From positions 1-64,000 of the forward strand of contig NZ_WFGV02000008.1 of the NCBI RefSeq assembly GCF_010095445.2: a DNA stretch of 64,000 nt, read 5' to 3'. Every line of letters starts with the position of its first letter. The first letter of the stretch is position 1. The notes below the pieces were generated by a model. The model ran no database searches. It worked only from the letters and a program-made list of their open reading frames with translations, and was not told the DNA's origin. Source of the stretch: Pseudomonas sp. TNT3. Its GTDB lineage: Bacteria > Pseudomonadota > Gammaproteobacteria > Pseudomonadales > Pseudomonadaceae. The position numbers were made by a program, and so were the translations under genes. Shown piece by piece: positions 7,486-15,837 of this stretch.

Positions 7486-8646
7486 TCAGATCGAGCATTG
7501 AGCGGCGTAGCTGTCGACGTGGCGGGTCGCCAGGGTCTTGATCGGCACTTCGATCAGCTTGCCGTCGGCGCCGGTCTGCACTTGCAACAGGTACCAGTCG
7601 ATGACCGGGTGCCGGTTCTGGGCGAAGCTGAAGTCACCGCGAATGGAGTCGAACTTGACGTTCTTCATCGCCGCGCGAAAGGCCGGTTGGTCTTTCAAAT
7701 TGCCCTGGGAGGCTTTCAGGGCGGCGCCGATCAGCCGTGCCGTGTCGTAGGTCTGAGCGGCGTACACCGTAGGTACGCGCTTGTACTTCTCGGTGAAGGC
7801 CTTGATGAAGGCCTGGTTGGCCGGGTTGTCCGATTGCGGGTTCCACAAGGTCACAACGTTGGTGCCCTTGGCCACGTCGCCGACAGCGGCGAGCATGCGT
7901 TCATCCATGGAGAACACCGGTACGACCATCGGAACCTGTGCCGACAGGCCCGAGCCGCCGTATTGCTTGGCGAAGTTGATACCGCCGCCGCCCGGGTGAA
8001 ACTGGAAGATTGCGTCCGGCGCCAGTGAACGCACACGTGCCAGTTCTACCGAAAAGTCGAGCTGATTGAGCTTGGTGTAGATCTCGGTCACTTCGCCCTT
8101 GTAGGTGCGCTTGAAGCCGGCGAGCGCGTCACGGCCACCCTGATAGTTAGGCGCCAGAATCACCATTTTCTTGTAGCCCAGCTCGTTGGCGGCGACACCG
8201 GCCATTTCGTGCGGGGTATCGTTCTGGTAGGAGCCGACGAAGTAGTTGGCCATGCACTTTTCGCCGGCAAGGGTCGAAGGCGCGGTGTTGTTGCTGACGT
8301 AGAACGCGTCCTTGGTGGTGGTGTTGATCACGGCCGCCAGTACGTTGGAAAAAATCACTCCGGTGTACAACGAGATGCCGTCCAGGCTCATACGGTCGGC
8401 GATCTGCTTGGCCTTGGCCGGTTGCAGGCCATCGTCTTCCACAATGAGTTGCACCGGCACGCCGCCGAGCTTGCCGTCTTCCTGGTCGATCGCCAGCTGG
8501 AAGCCGTCGCGCGAGTCTTCGCCGAGGTAACCGGCGGGGGTGGAGAGGGTGGTGATGAAGCCGATTCGGACAGGCTCCACGGCCTGCGCAGCCGTCGCGG
8601 CGCAGAGGGAAGTTGCCAGACATGCACGCAATACCAGGTTTTTCAT
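7486..8646 (-). CDS. ABC transporter periplasmic substrate-binding protein (LivJ-like, peripla_BP_6)
   Basis: A 386-residue secreted protein. Signal peptide: MKNL, a hydrophobic stretch, then cleavage after AQA (about residue 22). The mature protein begins VEPVRIGFITTLSTPAGYLG, the first strand of the type I periplasmic binding fold. Typical internal segments are VIFSNVLAAVIN, FVGSYQNDTPHEMAG and FHPGGGGINFAKQYGGSG. It would deliver the substrate to the LivHMGF complex encoded downstream. I chose the ATG at 8646; the longer frame upstream has no signal-peptide character. The ligand cannot be read from sequence, but linkage to two ring dioxygenases favours an aromatic or indolic compound. Confidence 0.93.
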   Translation of the reverse strand: MKNLVLRACLATSLCAATAAQAVEPVRIGFITTLSTPAGYLGEDSRDGFQLAIDQEDGKLGGVPVQLIVEDDGLQPAKAKQIADRMSLDGISLYTGVIFSNVLAAVINTTTKDAFYVSNNTAPSTLAGEKCMANYFVGSYQNDTPHEMAGVAANELGYKKMVILAPNYQGGRDALAGFKRTYKGEVTEIYTKLNQLDFSVELARVRSLAPDAIFQFHPGGGGINFAKQYGGSGLSAQVPMVVPVFSMDERMLAAVGDVAKGTNVVTLWNPQSDNPANQAFIKAFTEKYKRVPTVYAAQTYDTARLIGAALKASQGNLKDQPAFRAAMKNVKFDSIRGDFSFAQNRHPVIDWYLLQVQTGADGKLIEVPIKTLATRHVDSYAAQCSI

Positions 8647-8750
8647 GAGGCGGCCTATGAAGTAGGTCGTGCCAACGCACGGTAGATGTCGATGAGGGCA
8701 GTGATGCAGTGTTCGGTCGGGCCGATTAATTGTTGTTATGGGGTGCGGTG

Positions 8751-9773
8751 TCAGCTGTTGCTCTCGGTGAACTTCTCCAGGTAAAGGCGGCTTTGATCCA
8801 GGCCGTGTTGCTGGCGCCAGTCCTTGATCGACTCGACCATTGGCGGCGGGCCGCACAGGTACAGGTCGAACGGCTGGTCGCGCAGTTCAGCCAGTTCGAG
8901 GTGTTCGGCGATGTAACCGGTCTTGCCCGGCCAGTCGGGGTTGGGATTGCTGACCACTGGCGTAAAACGAAACCCTGGAATCCGTGCGGCATAGGCCTCG
9001 ATGCGCGAGACCTCGCACAGGTCCGCGGCTTCGCGCACGCCGTAGTACAGGTGCACCGGGTGGCCGCAGCCTTGCCGGTCGGCAATCTGCTCGAGCATGC
9101 CGAGGAAGGCCGACAGCCCGGTGCCGCCGGCGACCATCACCAGTGGGCGGTCGATATGGCGCAAGTAGAAGGCACCCAGGGGCGCTTCCATGTGGATCAC
9201 GTCACCGACCTGGCAGCGATCGCGCACGTAGTCCGTCATCACGCCGCTGGGCAGCAGCCGAATAAGAAACTGCAAGTGGCTGCTGCCCGGCGCGCAGGCA
9301 AAGGAATACGAACGCCGATGCTCGGTGCCCGGTACTTGCAGGCGGGCGTACTGGCCCGGCAAGTAGTCCAGCGCTGCGCCCGCTGCACCGACCTCCACGT
9401 GCACGATGGCGGTGGTCGGAGAGACCTGCCGCACCTCGCTGACAGTGCCTTGCAAGCTGCTCGGGCCGTTGCTGCCGCAGAGGCTGGAATCGAAATCGAA
9501 GTAGAAGGCAGCGTCCGACTGCACGCGCGTCTGGCAGGTCAGCACCTTGCGTTCGGCCAGGTCGCTGGCCGACAAGGCTTCATCGTCCACGTAGTCCTGG
9601 GTGTACTGCCCGGATTCACAGCGGCCCTGGCAGGTCGCGCAAACCCCTTCGCGGCAGTCCAACGGAATCTTGATCCCGCTGCGCAGGGCCGCGTCGAGCA
9701 GGATTTCATTGTTCTGCACGTTGCAGAAGAGTGTTTTGCCGTCGGCGAAATTGAAGGCGACCTTGTGCGTCAT
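8751..9773 (-). CDS. antC: Anthranilate 1,2-dioxygenase, electron transfer component
   Basis: A 340-residue class IB reductase. It has an N-terminal plant-type ferredoxin (Cys40, Cys45, Cys48, Cys80), then an FAD-binding barrel (RRSYSFA near 185) and an NAD-binding domain (VAGGTGLSAFLGML) with a C-terminal aromatic-flanked tail. It carries electrons from NADH to the Rieske centre of AntA. The domain order matches AntC/BenC and is the reverse of the other reductase in the window. The ATG at 9773 (MTHKVAFNF) is 19 nt downstream of antB. The order antA-antB-antC and the AntR-like regulator nearby support ant rather than ben. Confidence 0.9.
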   Translation of the reverse strand: MTHKVAFNFADGKTLFCNVQNNEILLDAALRSGIKIPLDCREGVCATCQGRCESGQYTQDYVDDEALSASDLAERKVLTCQTRVQSDAAFYFDFDSSLCGSNGPSSLQGTVSEVRQVSPTTAIVHVEVGAAGAALDYLPGQYARLQVPGTEHRRSYSFACAPGSSHLQFLIRLLPSGVMTDYVRDRCQVGDVIHMEAPLGAFYLRHIDRPLVMVAGGTGLSAFLGMLEQIADRQGCGHPVHLYYGVREAADLCEVSRIEAYAARIPGFRFTPVVSNPNPDWPGKTGYIAEHLELAELRDQPFDLYLCGPPPMVESIKDWRQQHGLDQSRLYLEKFTESNS

Positions 9774-9792
9774 AAGCGTTAATCCGCAGGGT

Positions 9793-10284
9793 TCAAAGAT
9801 GGTAGAAATCGAGCACGGAGTTGATCGTGTCGTTGAGCAGCACCACGTGTTTGCGGGCGATTTTCCAGCTCTCCCCGTCGGGGCGCAGGCGGTACGTGGC
9901 GCGGCCGAAGAATTGCTCGGCGGTCTGCATGCGGTAGTACAGGGTGCTCCAGTTGACGCGCACCTCCAGCTCATCGTCCTGCAGCGGCGCAATGCGCACG
10001 TTGCTGATCAGGTGCAGGGTGCGCGGCATCGGGATGGTCGACGCGGCCTTGCCGGTGCGAATGCGGAACACCCGGTCTTCCAGGCCGCCCCGGTTGGGGT
10101 AATAAATCAGCGACATGCCTTTTTTCGGGTCGGTGGTGTAGACGTGCTCCGAATCCCATTGCGGCAGGTGGAATTCGCTGTCGTCGCTGAACGTGTCCAG
10201 GTAGGTGTCCCAGTCCTGGGCATCACAGGCTTCGGCGTTGCGGTAAAGAAATTGCTCGACGCGGTATTGCAGTTGCGAATTCAT
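9793..10284 (-). CDS. antB: Anthranilate 1,2-dioxygenase, small subunit
   Basis: A 163-residue beta subunit with the NTF2-like fold (QYRVEQFLYRNAEACD at the start, LINDT-like C-terminus VVLLNDTINSVLDFYHL). It assembles with AntA into the terminal oxygenase. The ATG at 10284 has GAGG seven nt upstream; a GTG at 10290 overlapping the antA stop lies too close to that site. The length equals that usually given for AntB. It was separated from BenB mainly by gene context, so the exact substrate remains an inference. Confidence 0.88.
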   Translation of the reverse strand: MNSQLQYRVEQFLYRNAEACDAQDWDTYLDTFSDDSEFHLPQWDSEHVYTTDPKKGMSLIYYPNRGGLEDRVFRIRTGKAASTIPMPRTLHLISNVRIAPLQDDELEVRVNWSTLYYRMQTAEQFFGRATYRLRPDGESWKIARKHVVLLNDTINSVLDFYHL

Positions 10285-10286
10285 GT

Positions 10287-11690
10287 TCACACCTCACGCA
10301 GTTTCAACGGTTGTTGTTCGGCCGCCTTGCGCGCCAGGCCTTCGAGCAAAAAGCGCTGCCAGTTGGCGTGCTGATTGACGTACAGGCCTTCATGGGTGAA
10401 TTCGGTGCCGGTCAGTGCCGGAGCGATGCCGATGGTCTCGCTGTTGCGGGTGGCGCCTTCGACCCACTTGCCGTGGCCACGGGAAATGTCGCTCCAGCGT
10501 TCCAGGCGGGCCTGGAAGCCGCGCTGGGCTTCACGGAATTCCACCAGGTCATCGGGGGTGCCCATGCCGGACACGTTGAAGAAGTCTTCGAACTGACGGA
10601 TGCGGTTTTCCCGATCCGCATCTGACTCGCCGACCACGCCCAGGCAGAAGCTGTTGATCTCGGTCTTGTTCCAGGCCAGCGGGCGGATGATCCGCAACTG
10701 CGAGCTGATCTGGTCGAGGAAGAACATGCTCGGGTAGACGTTCAGGTTGCGCAGGCGATGCATCATCCACTCGGCCTTGCCCTGGCCGTGTTCCTGGACC
10801 AGGCGCGGCATGATGCTGGCGTAGCCCGGGCGCACGGCCGGGTTGGGCATGTCGCTGAACAGCAAGCTGTGGCCGTTGTGAAACGCGAACCAGCCGTCGT
10901 CGGTTTCCTTGTCTCCGGCACCCAGCTTGCTGTAGTCAAGGGTGTCGCTGGCAGTGAGGCCTTTTTCGGCGTTGACCTGCTGACGGTGCTGCACGGTGGC
11001 CACGTAGTTGTAGTGCACGGTGCTGACGTGATAACCGTCCAGGCCGTTCTCGTTCTGCAGTTTCCAGTTGCCTTCGTAGGTGTAGGCCGACTTGCCCGGC
11101 AGGACTTCGAGCTGACCGGTCGGCGACTGCGCGACCATCATGTCGAAGAAGACTTTGGCGTCACCGAGGAAGTCTTCGAGGGTGTCGGTGCCTTCCACGT
11201 TGAGACTGACGAACACAAAGCCGTTGTAGCTTTCGATACGAGCCTTTTTCAGACCACGGGTGGCCTTGTCGAAATCTTCGGGGTATTCGCCCGGCGCCTT
11301 GACCTTTACCAGTCGGCCGTCGCTTTTGTAGCACCAGGCGTGGAAGGGGCAGGTGAAGGTTGACTGGTTACCCTTGCCAACGCGGGTGAGGGTGGTGCCG
11401 CGGTGCTGGCAGGCATTGATCAGGGCGTTGAGACGACCTTCACCGTCGCGGGTGATGATCAGCGGCTGGCGCCCGGCACGCAGGGTCATGAAGTCGTGAT
11501 TATTGGCGATCTCGCTTTCGTGGCAGGCGTAGATCCAGTTCTTCTCGAATATCAGTTCCATTTCCAGATCGAACAATTCCGGGTCGGTAAACATATCGCG
11601 GGCAATACGATAAACACCGTCTTGCGGACGGAAGTCCAGGCAACTTTCTATGTAACTTTTCCACTGTTCGACACTTCGTGCAGTTGTCAT
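10287..11690 (-). CDS. antA: Anthranilate 1,2-dioxygenase, large subunit
   Basis: A 467-residue catalytic subunit that deaminates and decarboxylates anthranilate to catechol with O2 and NADH. The Rieske ligands are Cys94, His96, Cys114 and His117. The iron site is Glu214-Asn215, Asp218, His221 and His226. The start region (VEQWKSYIESCLDFRPQDG) resembles AntA rather than BenA. The ATG at 11690 is preceded by GAGGA with 7-nt spacing; the longer reading starts inside that ribosome site. First gene of antABC, divergent from the porin gene, and followed directly by antB. Expression is probably controlled by the AraC regulator at 13560 acting in the 359-bp divergent gap. The catechol-cleaving genes are not in this window. 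Confidence 0.9.
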   Translation of the reverse strand: MTTARSVEQWKSYIESCLDFRPQDGVYRIARDMFTDPELFDLEMELIFEKNWIYACHESEIANNHDFMTLRAGRQPLIITRDGEGRLNALINACQHRGTTLTRVGKGNQSTFTCPFHAWCYKSDGRLVKVKAPGEYPEDFDKATRGLKKARIESYNGFVFVSLNVEGTDTLEDFLGDAKVFFDMMVAQSPTGQLEVLPGKSAYTYEGNWKLQNENGLDGYHVSTVHYNYVATVQHRQQVNAEKGLTASDTLDYSKLGAGDKETDDGWFAFHNGHSLLFSDMPNPAVRPGYASIMPRLVQEHGQGKAEWMMHRLRNLNVYPSMFFLDQISSQLRIIRPLAWNKTEINSFCLGVVGESDADRENRIRQFEDFFNVSGMGTPDDLVEFREAQRGFQARLERWSDISRGHGKWVEGATRNSETIGIAPALTGTEFTHEGLYVNQHANWQRFLLEGLARKAAEQQPLKLREV

Positions 11691-11705
11691 ATCCCGGTCC
11701 TCGGC

Positions 11706-11718
11706 CAATGGGCTAATT
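11706..11718 (+). promoter_or_regulatory. Candidate regulator site, copy 1 (CAATGGGCTAATT)
   Basis: This 13-bp copy matches the 11859 copy at 12 of 13 positions. It lies immediately upstream of the antA ribosome-binding site, that is within or very near the antA leader. The position would suit a downstream or repressing contact. Confidence 0.5.
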
Positions 11719-11814
11719 CATGGGTTCATTTAATGACGTGGTGGCGAGCCCGGTCTATCCGGTTATTAGTGGAAACCCATCCGCAAAATAAGCTTTATTT
11801 TTGGTTGATAGCGC

Positions 11815-11823
11815 ATTAGCCCA
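11815..11823 (-). promoter_or_regulatory. Candidate regulator site, copy 2 (TGGGCTAAT, inverted)
   Basis: On the minus strand this reads TGGGCTAAT, identical over 9 bp to copy 1. It sits 125 bp upstream of the antA start codon, in the opposite orientation to copies 1 and 3. Confidence 0.45.
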
Positions 11824-11858
11824 GTAAATACGGGCTTTTGTTGCGGCTGGTGGCTGAG

Positions 11859-11871
11859 CAATCGGCTAATT
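11859..11871 (+). promoter_or_regulatory. Candidate regulator site, copy 3 (CAATCGGCTAATT)
   Basis: Direct repeat of copy 1 at a distance of 153 bp, with one mismatch in 13. It lies about 180 bp upstream of the porin start. Confidence 0.5.
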
Positions 11872-12049
11872 GTCTTTCAGTAACGGGATAGCCGTTGACG
11901 AACTTATTGCGGCTTAATTTCAATCGAAGCACCACCAGAGTGTCTCGCTGCAGGTCACTGGAAACTGCCATTGCTCATGGCCTTGGGTTCTGTGCCAGAA
12001 GGGCCTTCTATTAATGTTTGTTCTATACGCGGCAGGGGGAATAAATAAT

Positions 12050-13300
12050 ATGTTGGATAAGACGTGGCTCATACGGGGCGTTCAAACAGTTGGCTTGTTG
12101 ACGCCATTATTGGCACAGGCGGATGTGGTCAGTGACAGCAAGCTGACGCTGGGGACCCGTAACTTTTACATCGATCGGGATTACAAAGAGGACAACCCGC
12201 CGCATTCACGGGTGGGCAGCTGGACCCAGGGTTTCGACCTGCGTTTCGCTTCCGGCTATACCGAAGGCCCGGTGCAGTTCGGCCTCGATGCAGAGGCGCA
12301 GTATGCCTATCGTCTGGACGGCGGTGGCGGGCGCGGAGATGACTCCATCATCCCCTACAGCCAAAGCCGTCAGGAGCAGGCCGATGACTATGGCCGTGGC
12401 GGTGTGACGCTGAAAATGCGCTACTCGAAAACCGAGCTGAAAGTCGGTGAGTTGCGGCCGTTTCTGCCCGTGGTGATCATCGACGACTCGCGCCAACTGG
12501 TCACGACCTATCGCGGTGCCTTGCTCGAGTCCAAGGAGGTCGACCGTCTGACATTGACCGCCGGACGGCTGACGGAGATCGGGGCGCGTAACTCTTCCAA
12601 CTACGAAAAGCTGTACCTGCAGACCGGCTCCGGCGTGCGCCACGGCAGTGATGGCCTTAACCTCGCCGGCGCCAGCTATGCCTTCACCCCGTCGTTGACC
12701 GGCACCTACTTCTACGCCCAACTGGAAGACATCTACCAACAGCACTACCTGGGTATCACCCATCTGGCAGACCTGGGTGACGGTTATGGGCTGAAGACCG
12801 ACCTGCGTTACTTCAACAACAACGAAGATGGCGACGCCCTCTACGGCGACATCGACAACCGCTCCTACGGCGCCATGACCTCGCTGAAAAAGGGCGGGCA
12901 TCGATTTGGCGTGGGCTACCAGCGCATGCTTGGCGACAGCAACTTCCCGACCTTGGGCGGCTATGTCCCGCAGCCGTTTCTGGTGAACTGGTCGCGGGTC
13001 GCGTTCATCAAGCCCAACGAAAAATCCTGGCAATTGCGTTATGACTACGACTTTGCCGCCCTCGGCGTCCCGGGCCTGACCTTCATGACCCGTTACTTCA
13101 AGGGCACATCGGTGGACCGCGGCGGCGACCTCAGCCAGGCAGCAGAGCAGGAACGCAACCTGGTGCTGTCGTATGTGGTGCAAAGCGGTCCGCTCAAAGG
13201 CGTCGGTGTGGAGGCCGGCAACGTCGTCGCCAAATTCAGCCACGGTAATGACTGGGTGGAGAACCGCCTGATCACCACTTACACCTGGAAATTTTGGTAA
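12050..13300 (+). CDS. OprD-family outer-membrane porin
   Basis: A 416-residue outer-membrane protein. It has a signal peptide (MLDKTWLIRG..., cleavage after AQA near residue 24), followed by alternating beta-strand sequence and the final aromatic residue (YTWKFW) required for barrel assembly. Segments such as GFDLRFASGYTEG, DGLNLAGASYAF and LKTDLRYFNN are OprD-family hallmarks. OprD/Opd porins admit amino acids or aromatic carboxylates. The ATG at 12050 has GGGGGA about 7 nt upstream; an earlier in-frame start at 12014 would break the signal peptide. Divergent from antA, so anthranilate or a related aromatic acid is the likely permeant. Confidence 0.9.
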   Translation: MLDKTWLIRGVQTVGLLTPLLAQADVVSDSKLTLGTRNFYIDRDYKEDNPPHSRVGSWTQGFDLRFASGYTEGPVQFGLDAEAQYAYRLDGGGGRGDDSIIPYSQSRQEQADDYGRGGVTLKMRYSKTELKVGELRPFLPVVIIDDSRQLVTTYRGALLESKEVDRLTLTAGRLTEIGARNSSNYEKLYLQTGSGVRHGSDGLNLAGASYAFTPSLTGTYFYAQLEDIYQQHYLGITHLADLGDGYGLKTDLRYFNNNEDGDALYGDIDNRSYGAMTSLKKGGHRFGVGYQRMLGDSNFPTLGGYVPQPFLVNWSRVAFIKPNEKSWQLRYDYDFAALGVPGLTFMTRYFKGTSVDRGGDLSQAAEQERNLVLSYVVQSGPLKGVGVEAGNVVAKFSHGNDWVENRLITTYTWKFW

Positions 13301-13338
13301 CGTCCTGCCCTCAAATCGAGCGCGGTTGGGCGCTGAAG

Positions 13339-13370
13339 TGACGCCTTGGGTAGCGCATTACCCGGGGCGT
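13339..13370 (+). terminator. Hairpin after the porin gene
   Basis: gacgcc...ggcgtc arms extended by ttgggta/tacccgg (two G-T pairs) around a 6-nt loop, 39 nt after the porin stop. There is no T tract, so it may protect the 3' end rather than terminate efficiently. Confidence 0.5.
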
Positions 13371-13559
13371 CGACCCTGATCGGCACCGTTGCTGTGCGCG
13401 TCAACGCCGCACGATGCGCTCGATATCCAGATAGTGTCCGATTACTAGCCTGAAAATGCGGATACCGCCTGTTCGCACCGGCTGGGCATAGCCCTTGCTA
13501 ATCCATTGAGAATACGCGCCGAAGAGCGTGTCGATGTTCATTGCCGTGGGTGTACTGAA

Positions 13560-14573
13560 ATGACCGAACCAAACGTTGCCCAGTTTCGAGATATCCGTAT
13601 AGACCGCTATGACCTGGCCGGCGCCCGTGCATGGATGGCCGGCATTTGCGGGCCGCACGAATTGCAGACCTCTCAACCGAACCGGATTCAGTTTCACCAC
13701 AAGGCCAATGTGTTCAAGTCCATGTCGACGACCTTGGGCCGGATGGAGTACGGCACCGACGTGACCATCGGCGTCGAGGATGTCGAACACCTCAATTGCT
13801 ACAGCCTCAGCCTGCCCATTCGCGGCGAGCAGGAGCTGATCAAGGACGGCCGCCGGTTGTACTCCAGTCAGGACCAGGGCCTGATCGTGACGCCTCACGA
13901 AACCCAGTCACTGAGCATGGCCGGCGATTGCCACAAAATCTCCGTGGTGATCACCCGCATGGCGATGCGTCAGACCCTCGAAGGCATGCTGCAGCGTCCA
14001 CTGGAAACGCCGCTGAAATTCGAACCTGTGATGGATGCGGTCAACGGCGCCTCAGCCTCCTGGTGGCGGCTGGCCCGTCACTACATTGATGAGCTGGAGC
14101 GCGGCCACGACCTGTTTAACCAGGTGTATTTCACCCGCGATATCGAAAGCGCGCTGATCAAGGGCCTCATCCTTTCTCAGCCCAACAACTACAGTGCCGA
14201 GTTGCGTGAGCAGCTGGGCGCCAAGTTGCCGTACTACCTGGTGCGCGCCAAGGATTTCATTGAAAGCAACGCCCGCGAAGACATGCACCTGGAAGACATC
14301 GAGGCGGCGGCAGGTGTGTCACGTTTCAAACTGTTCGAAGGCTTTCGCAAACACTTCGGCGTCTCGCCCATGGCTTACCTGAAAAAGTTTCGCCTCGGCG
14401 CCGTGCGCCAGGAAATCCTTGAAGACGCCTCGGTGCGCAACATATCCGTGATCGCGATGTGCTGGGGATTTTCGCACCTGGGGCGGTTCGCCAGCGAATA
14501 CCGCAAGCTGTTCAACGAAACGCCCAGCAAAACCCTGCAACGCAGCGAAGCCCGTCGCAACCGGTCGCTTTGA
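13560..14573 (+). CDS. antR: AraC-family activator, AntR-like
   Basis: A 337-residue regulator. The N-terminal half (about 1-200) matches the AraC_binding_2 type of sensor found in XylS, BenR and AntR. The C-terminal 100 residues carry two helix-turn-helix units (MHLEDIEAAAGVSRFKLFEGF and ISVIAMCWGFSHLGRFASEY, in part) and the end of the domain RKLFNETPSKTL. In Pseudomonas AntR activates antABC when anthranilate is present; the gene's placement beside antA supports this. The ATG at 13560 (MTEPNVAQF) begins the conserved part; a start at 13506 is possible. It is followed one base after its stop by a second AraC gene. Confidence 0.8.
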   Translation: MTEPNVAQFRDIRIDRYDLAGARAWMAGICGPHELQTSQPNRIQFHHKANVFKSMSTTLGRMEYGTDVTIGVEDVEHLNCYSLSLPIRGEQELIKDGRRLYSSQDQGLIVTPHETQSLSMAGDCHKISVVITRMAMRQTLEGMLQRPLETPLKFEPVMDAVNGASASWWRLARHYIDELERGHDLFNQVYFTRDIESALIKGLILSQPNNYSAELREQLGAKLPYYLVRAKDFIESNAREDMHLEDIEAAAGVSRFKLFEGFRKHFGVSPMAYLKKFRLGAVRQEILEDASVRNISVIAMCWGFSHLGRFASEYRKLFNETPSKTLQRSEARRNRSL

Positions 14574-14574
14574 A

Positions 14575-15570
14575 ATGACGACTTTTCACGCGGCCACCGC
14601 CAACAGCGTCGGCCTGAACTTGTCGCTAATGTGCCGCGAGCCGGTCTTCACCAGCCGCTCGGCGCAGGAAACCCAGCGGTTGATGGGGCAAGCGCTGGTG
14701 GAACATGAGCTGGATTGGCCGCGAGGCGGTGTCGATACGGCGTTCTATCGCGGCAAGGTCGCCAGCTGCGAACTGTATGCGCTGCGCTACGGCGGCCAGG
14801 TTGAAATCCGCCCGCAGCCTTTCGAAGATTTCGTGTTGGTGCAGATGCCACTGCGCGGCAGCGCCACCCTGGAGTCTGACGGCATGGGTTTTAGCGTCAG
14901 TCCTGGAGAAGTGGCGATTCTGTCGCCGCGTGAACAGGCCCGAGTAGTGTGGGAGGAGGGCTGCGAGCAACTGATCCTCAAACTGCCACGGGCACTACTC
15001 GACGAGAGCCAGCGGGCGCTGGCCGATGACTTGCCTTCGGGATTCACCCTGGCGCCGGTCAGCCGCCTGCAACGGCCGCTGGCAATGCGCTGGTTTCGTC
15101 TGGTCAGCGAATTGCTGGAGCACCTGCCCGAGGGCCCGGCGAGCACAACGCCTTCGCGCTGGTTACAGCATTTGGAGCAAAGCCTGCCGCTGTTTCTGCT
15201 CAGCCATTGCGGGGTTGCCCAGCAAACGTCGCCTTCGCTGCGGCAGCCTACCCTTCAATTGCATAAAATCGACGCCTGTATGCGCGAGCACCTTGCCCAG
15301 GGCATCAGCCTGGCTGAACTGGCGACAGCCGTGGGCATGAGCATTCGCAGTTTGAATACCCTGTGCCAGCGCGAGTACGGCCAAAGTCCGATGGACCGAT
15401 TGCGTGGGTTGCGCCTTCAAGCCGCTCGGGAGTATTTGCTGGCCAGGCCACACGCCAGCGTGACCGAGGTAGCGCTTGAATTTGGCTTTGGGCACGTGGG
15501 GCGGTTTGCCAATTATTATCGGCAGCGTTTTGGAGAGTTGCCCAAGCAAACGGTGAAGTCACAAGCGTGA
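14575..15570 (+). CDS. Second AraC-family transcriptional regulator
   Basis: A 331-residue regulator with an AraC_binding_2-like sensor half (YGGQVEIRPQPFEDFVLVQMP) and a C-terminal double HTH (ISLAELATAVGMSIRSLNTLC; VTEVALEFGFGHVGRFANYY). Its ATG is one base after the preceding AraC stop (TGAAATG) and lacks a clear Shine-Dalgarno, so it is probably translated by coupling. It is only distantly like its neighbour, so this is not a recent duplication. A likely target is the LIV-type/dioxygenase cluster at 132-8646, which has no other regulator in view; this is inference. Confidence 0.85.
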   Translation: MTTFHAATANSVGLNLSLMCREPVFTSRSAQETQRLMGQALVEHELDWPRGGVDTAFYRGKVASCELYALRYGGQVEIRPQPFEDFVLVQMPLRGSATLESDGMGFSVSPGEVAILSPREQARVVWEEGCEQLILKLPRALLDESQRALADDLPSGFTLAPVSRLQRPLAMRWFRLVSELLEHLPEGPASTTPSRWLQHLEQSLPLFLLSHCGVAQQTSPSLRQPTLQLHKIDACMREHLAQGISLAELATAVGMSIRSLNTLCQREYGQSPMDRLRGLRLQAAREYLLARPHASVTEVALEFGFGHVGRFANYYRQRFGELPKQTVKSQA

Positions 15571-15837
15571 GCCGGTTCTAGATCTAGATCATCAGAAACG
15601 AAAAAAACCGGCAGGACAGGTTGTGTGAAAACGCAATCTATCCCGGTCAAACGCTGAAAATACGCATAAGAAAAATGCCCGCATCTTGCGACACGACGAA
15701 TGTGAAACGCTGCTCACCCATATGCCTGTTCAAGCGTTACCGCGTGGCCTTCATCGTAGGCACGTGGCAGCGCATGAAACGTGTTTGTTCCGGAAACGTT
15801 GCGCAGAAAAGGACACGGTGTGCTGCAGCCCGGCCAG
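15571..15837. other. Intergenic gap between AraC and MocR genes
   Basis: This 267-bp gap lies between convergent genes. It begins with the short palindrome ctagatctag. I see no ORF with coding character, no clear terminator hairpin with a T tract, and no RNA gene. Confidence 0.5.

Larger units (their letters stand above)
11691..12049. promoter_or_regulatory. Divergent antA / porin control region
   Basis: This 359-bp gap between two divergent genes holds no ORF. It carries three copies of a GGCTAAT(T) motif (separate entries) and is AT-richer than its surroundings. It is the most likely site of action of the AraC-type regulators encoded 1.5 kb away. I did not find convincing -35/-10 pairs by eye on either strand. 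Confidence 0.7.

Noticed and set aside
8751..11690. benABC instead of antABC
   Set aside because: The alpha-subunit N-terminus, 163-residue beta subunit, adjacent AntR-like AraC gene and lack of a benD dehydrogenase gene all fit ant better. Not absolutely excluded.
13401..13898. 165-codon minus-strand frame across the porin-AraC gap
   Set aside because: Most of it is antisense to the AntR-like gene; no ribosome site and no recognisable domain.
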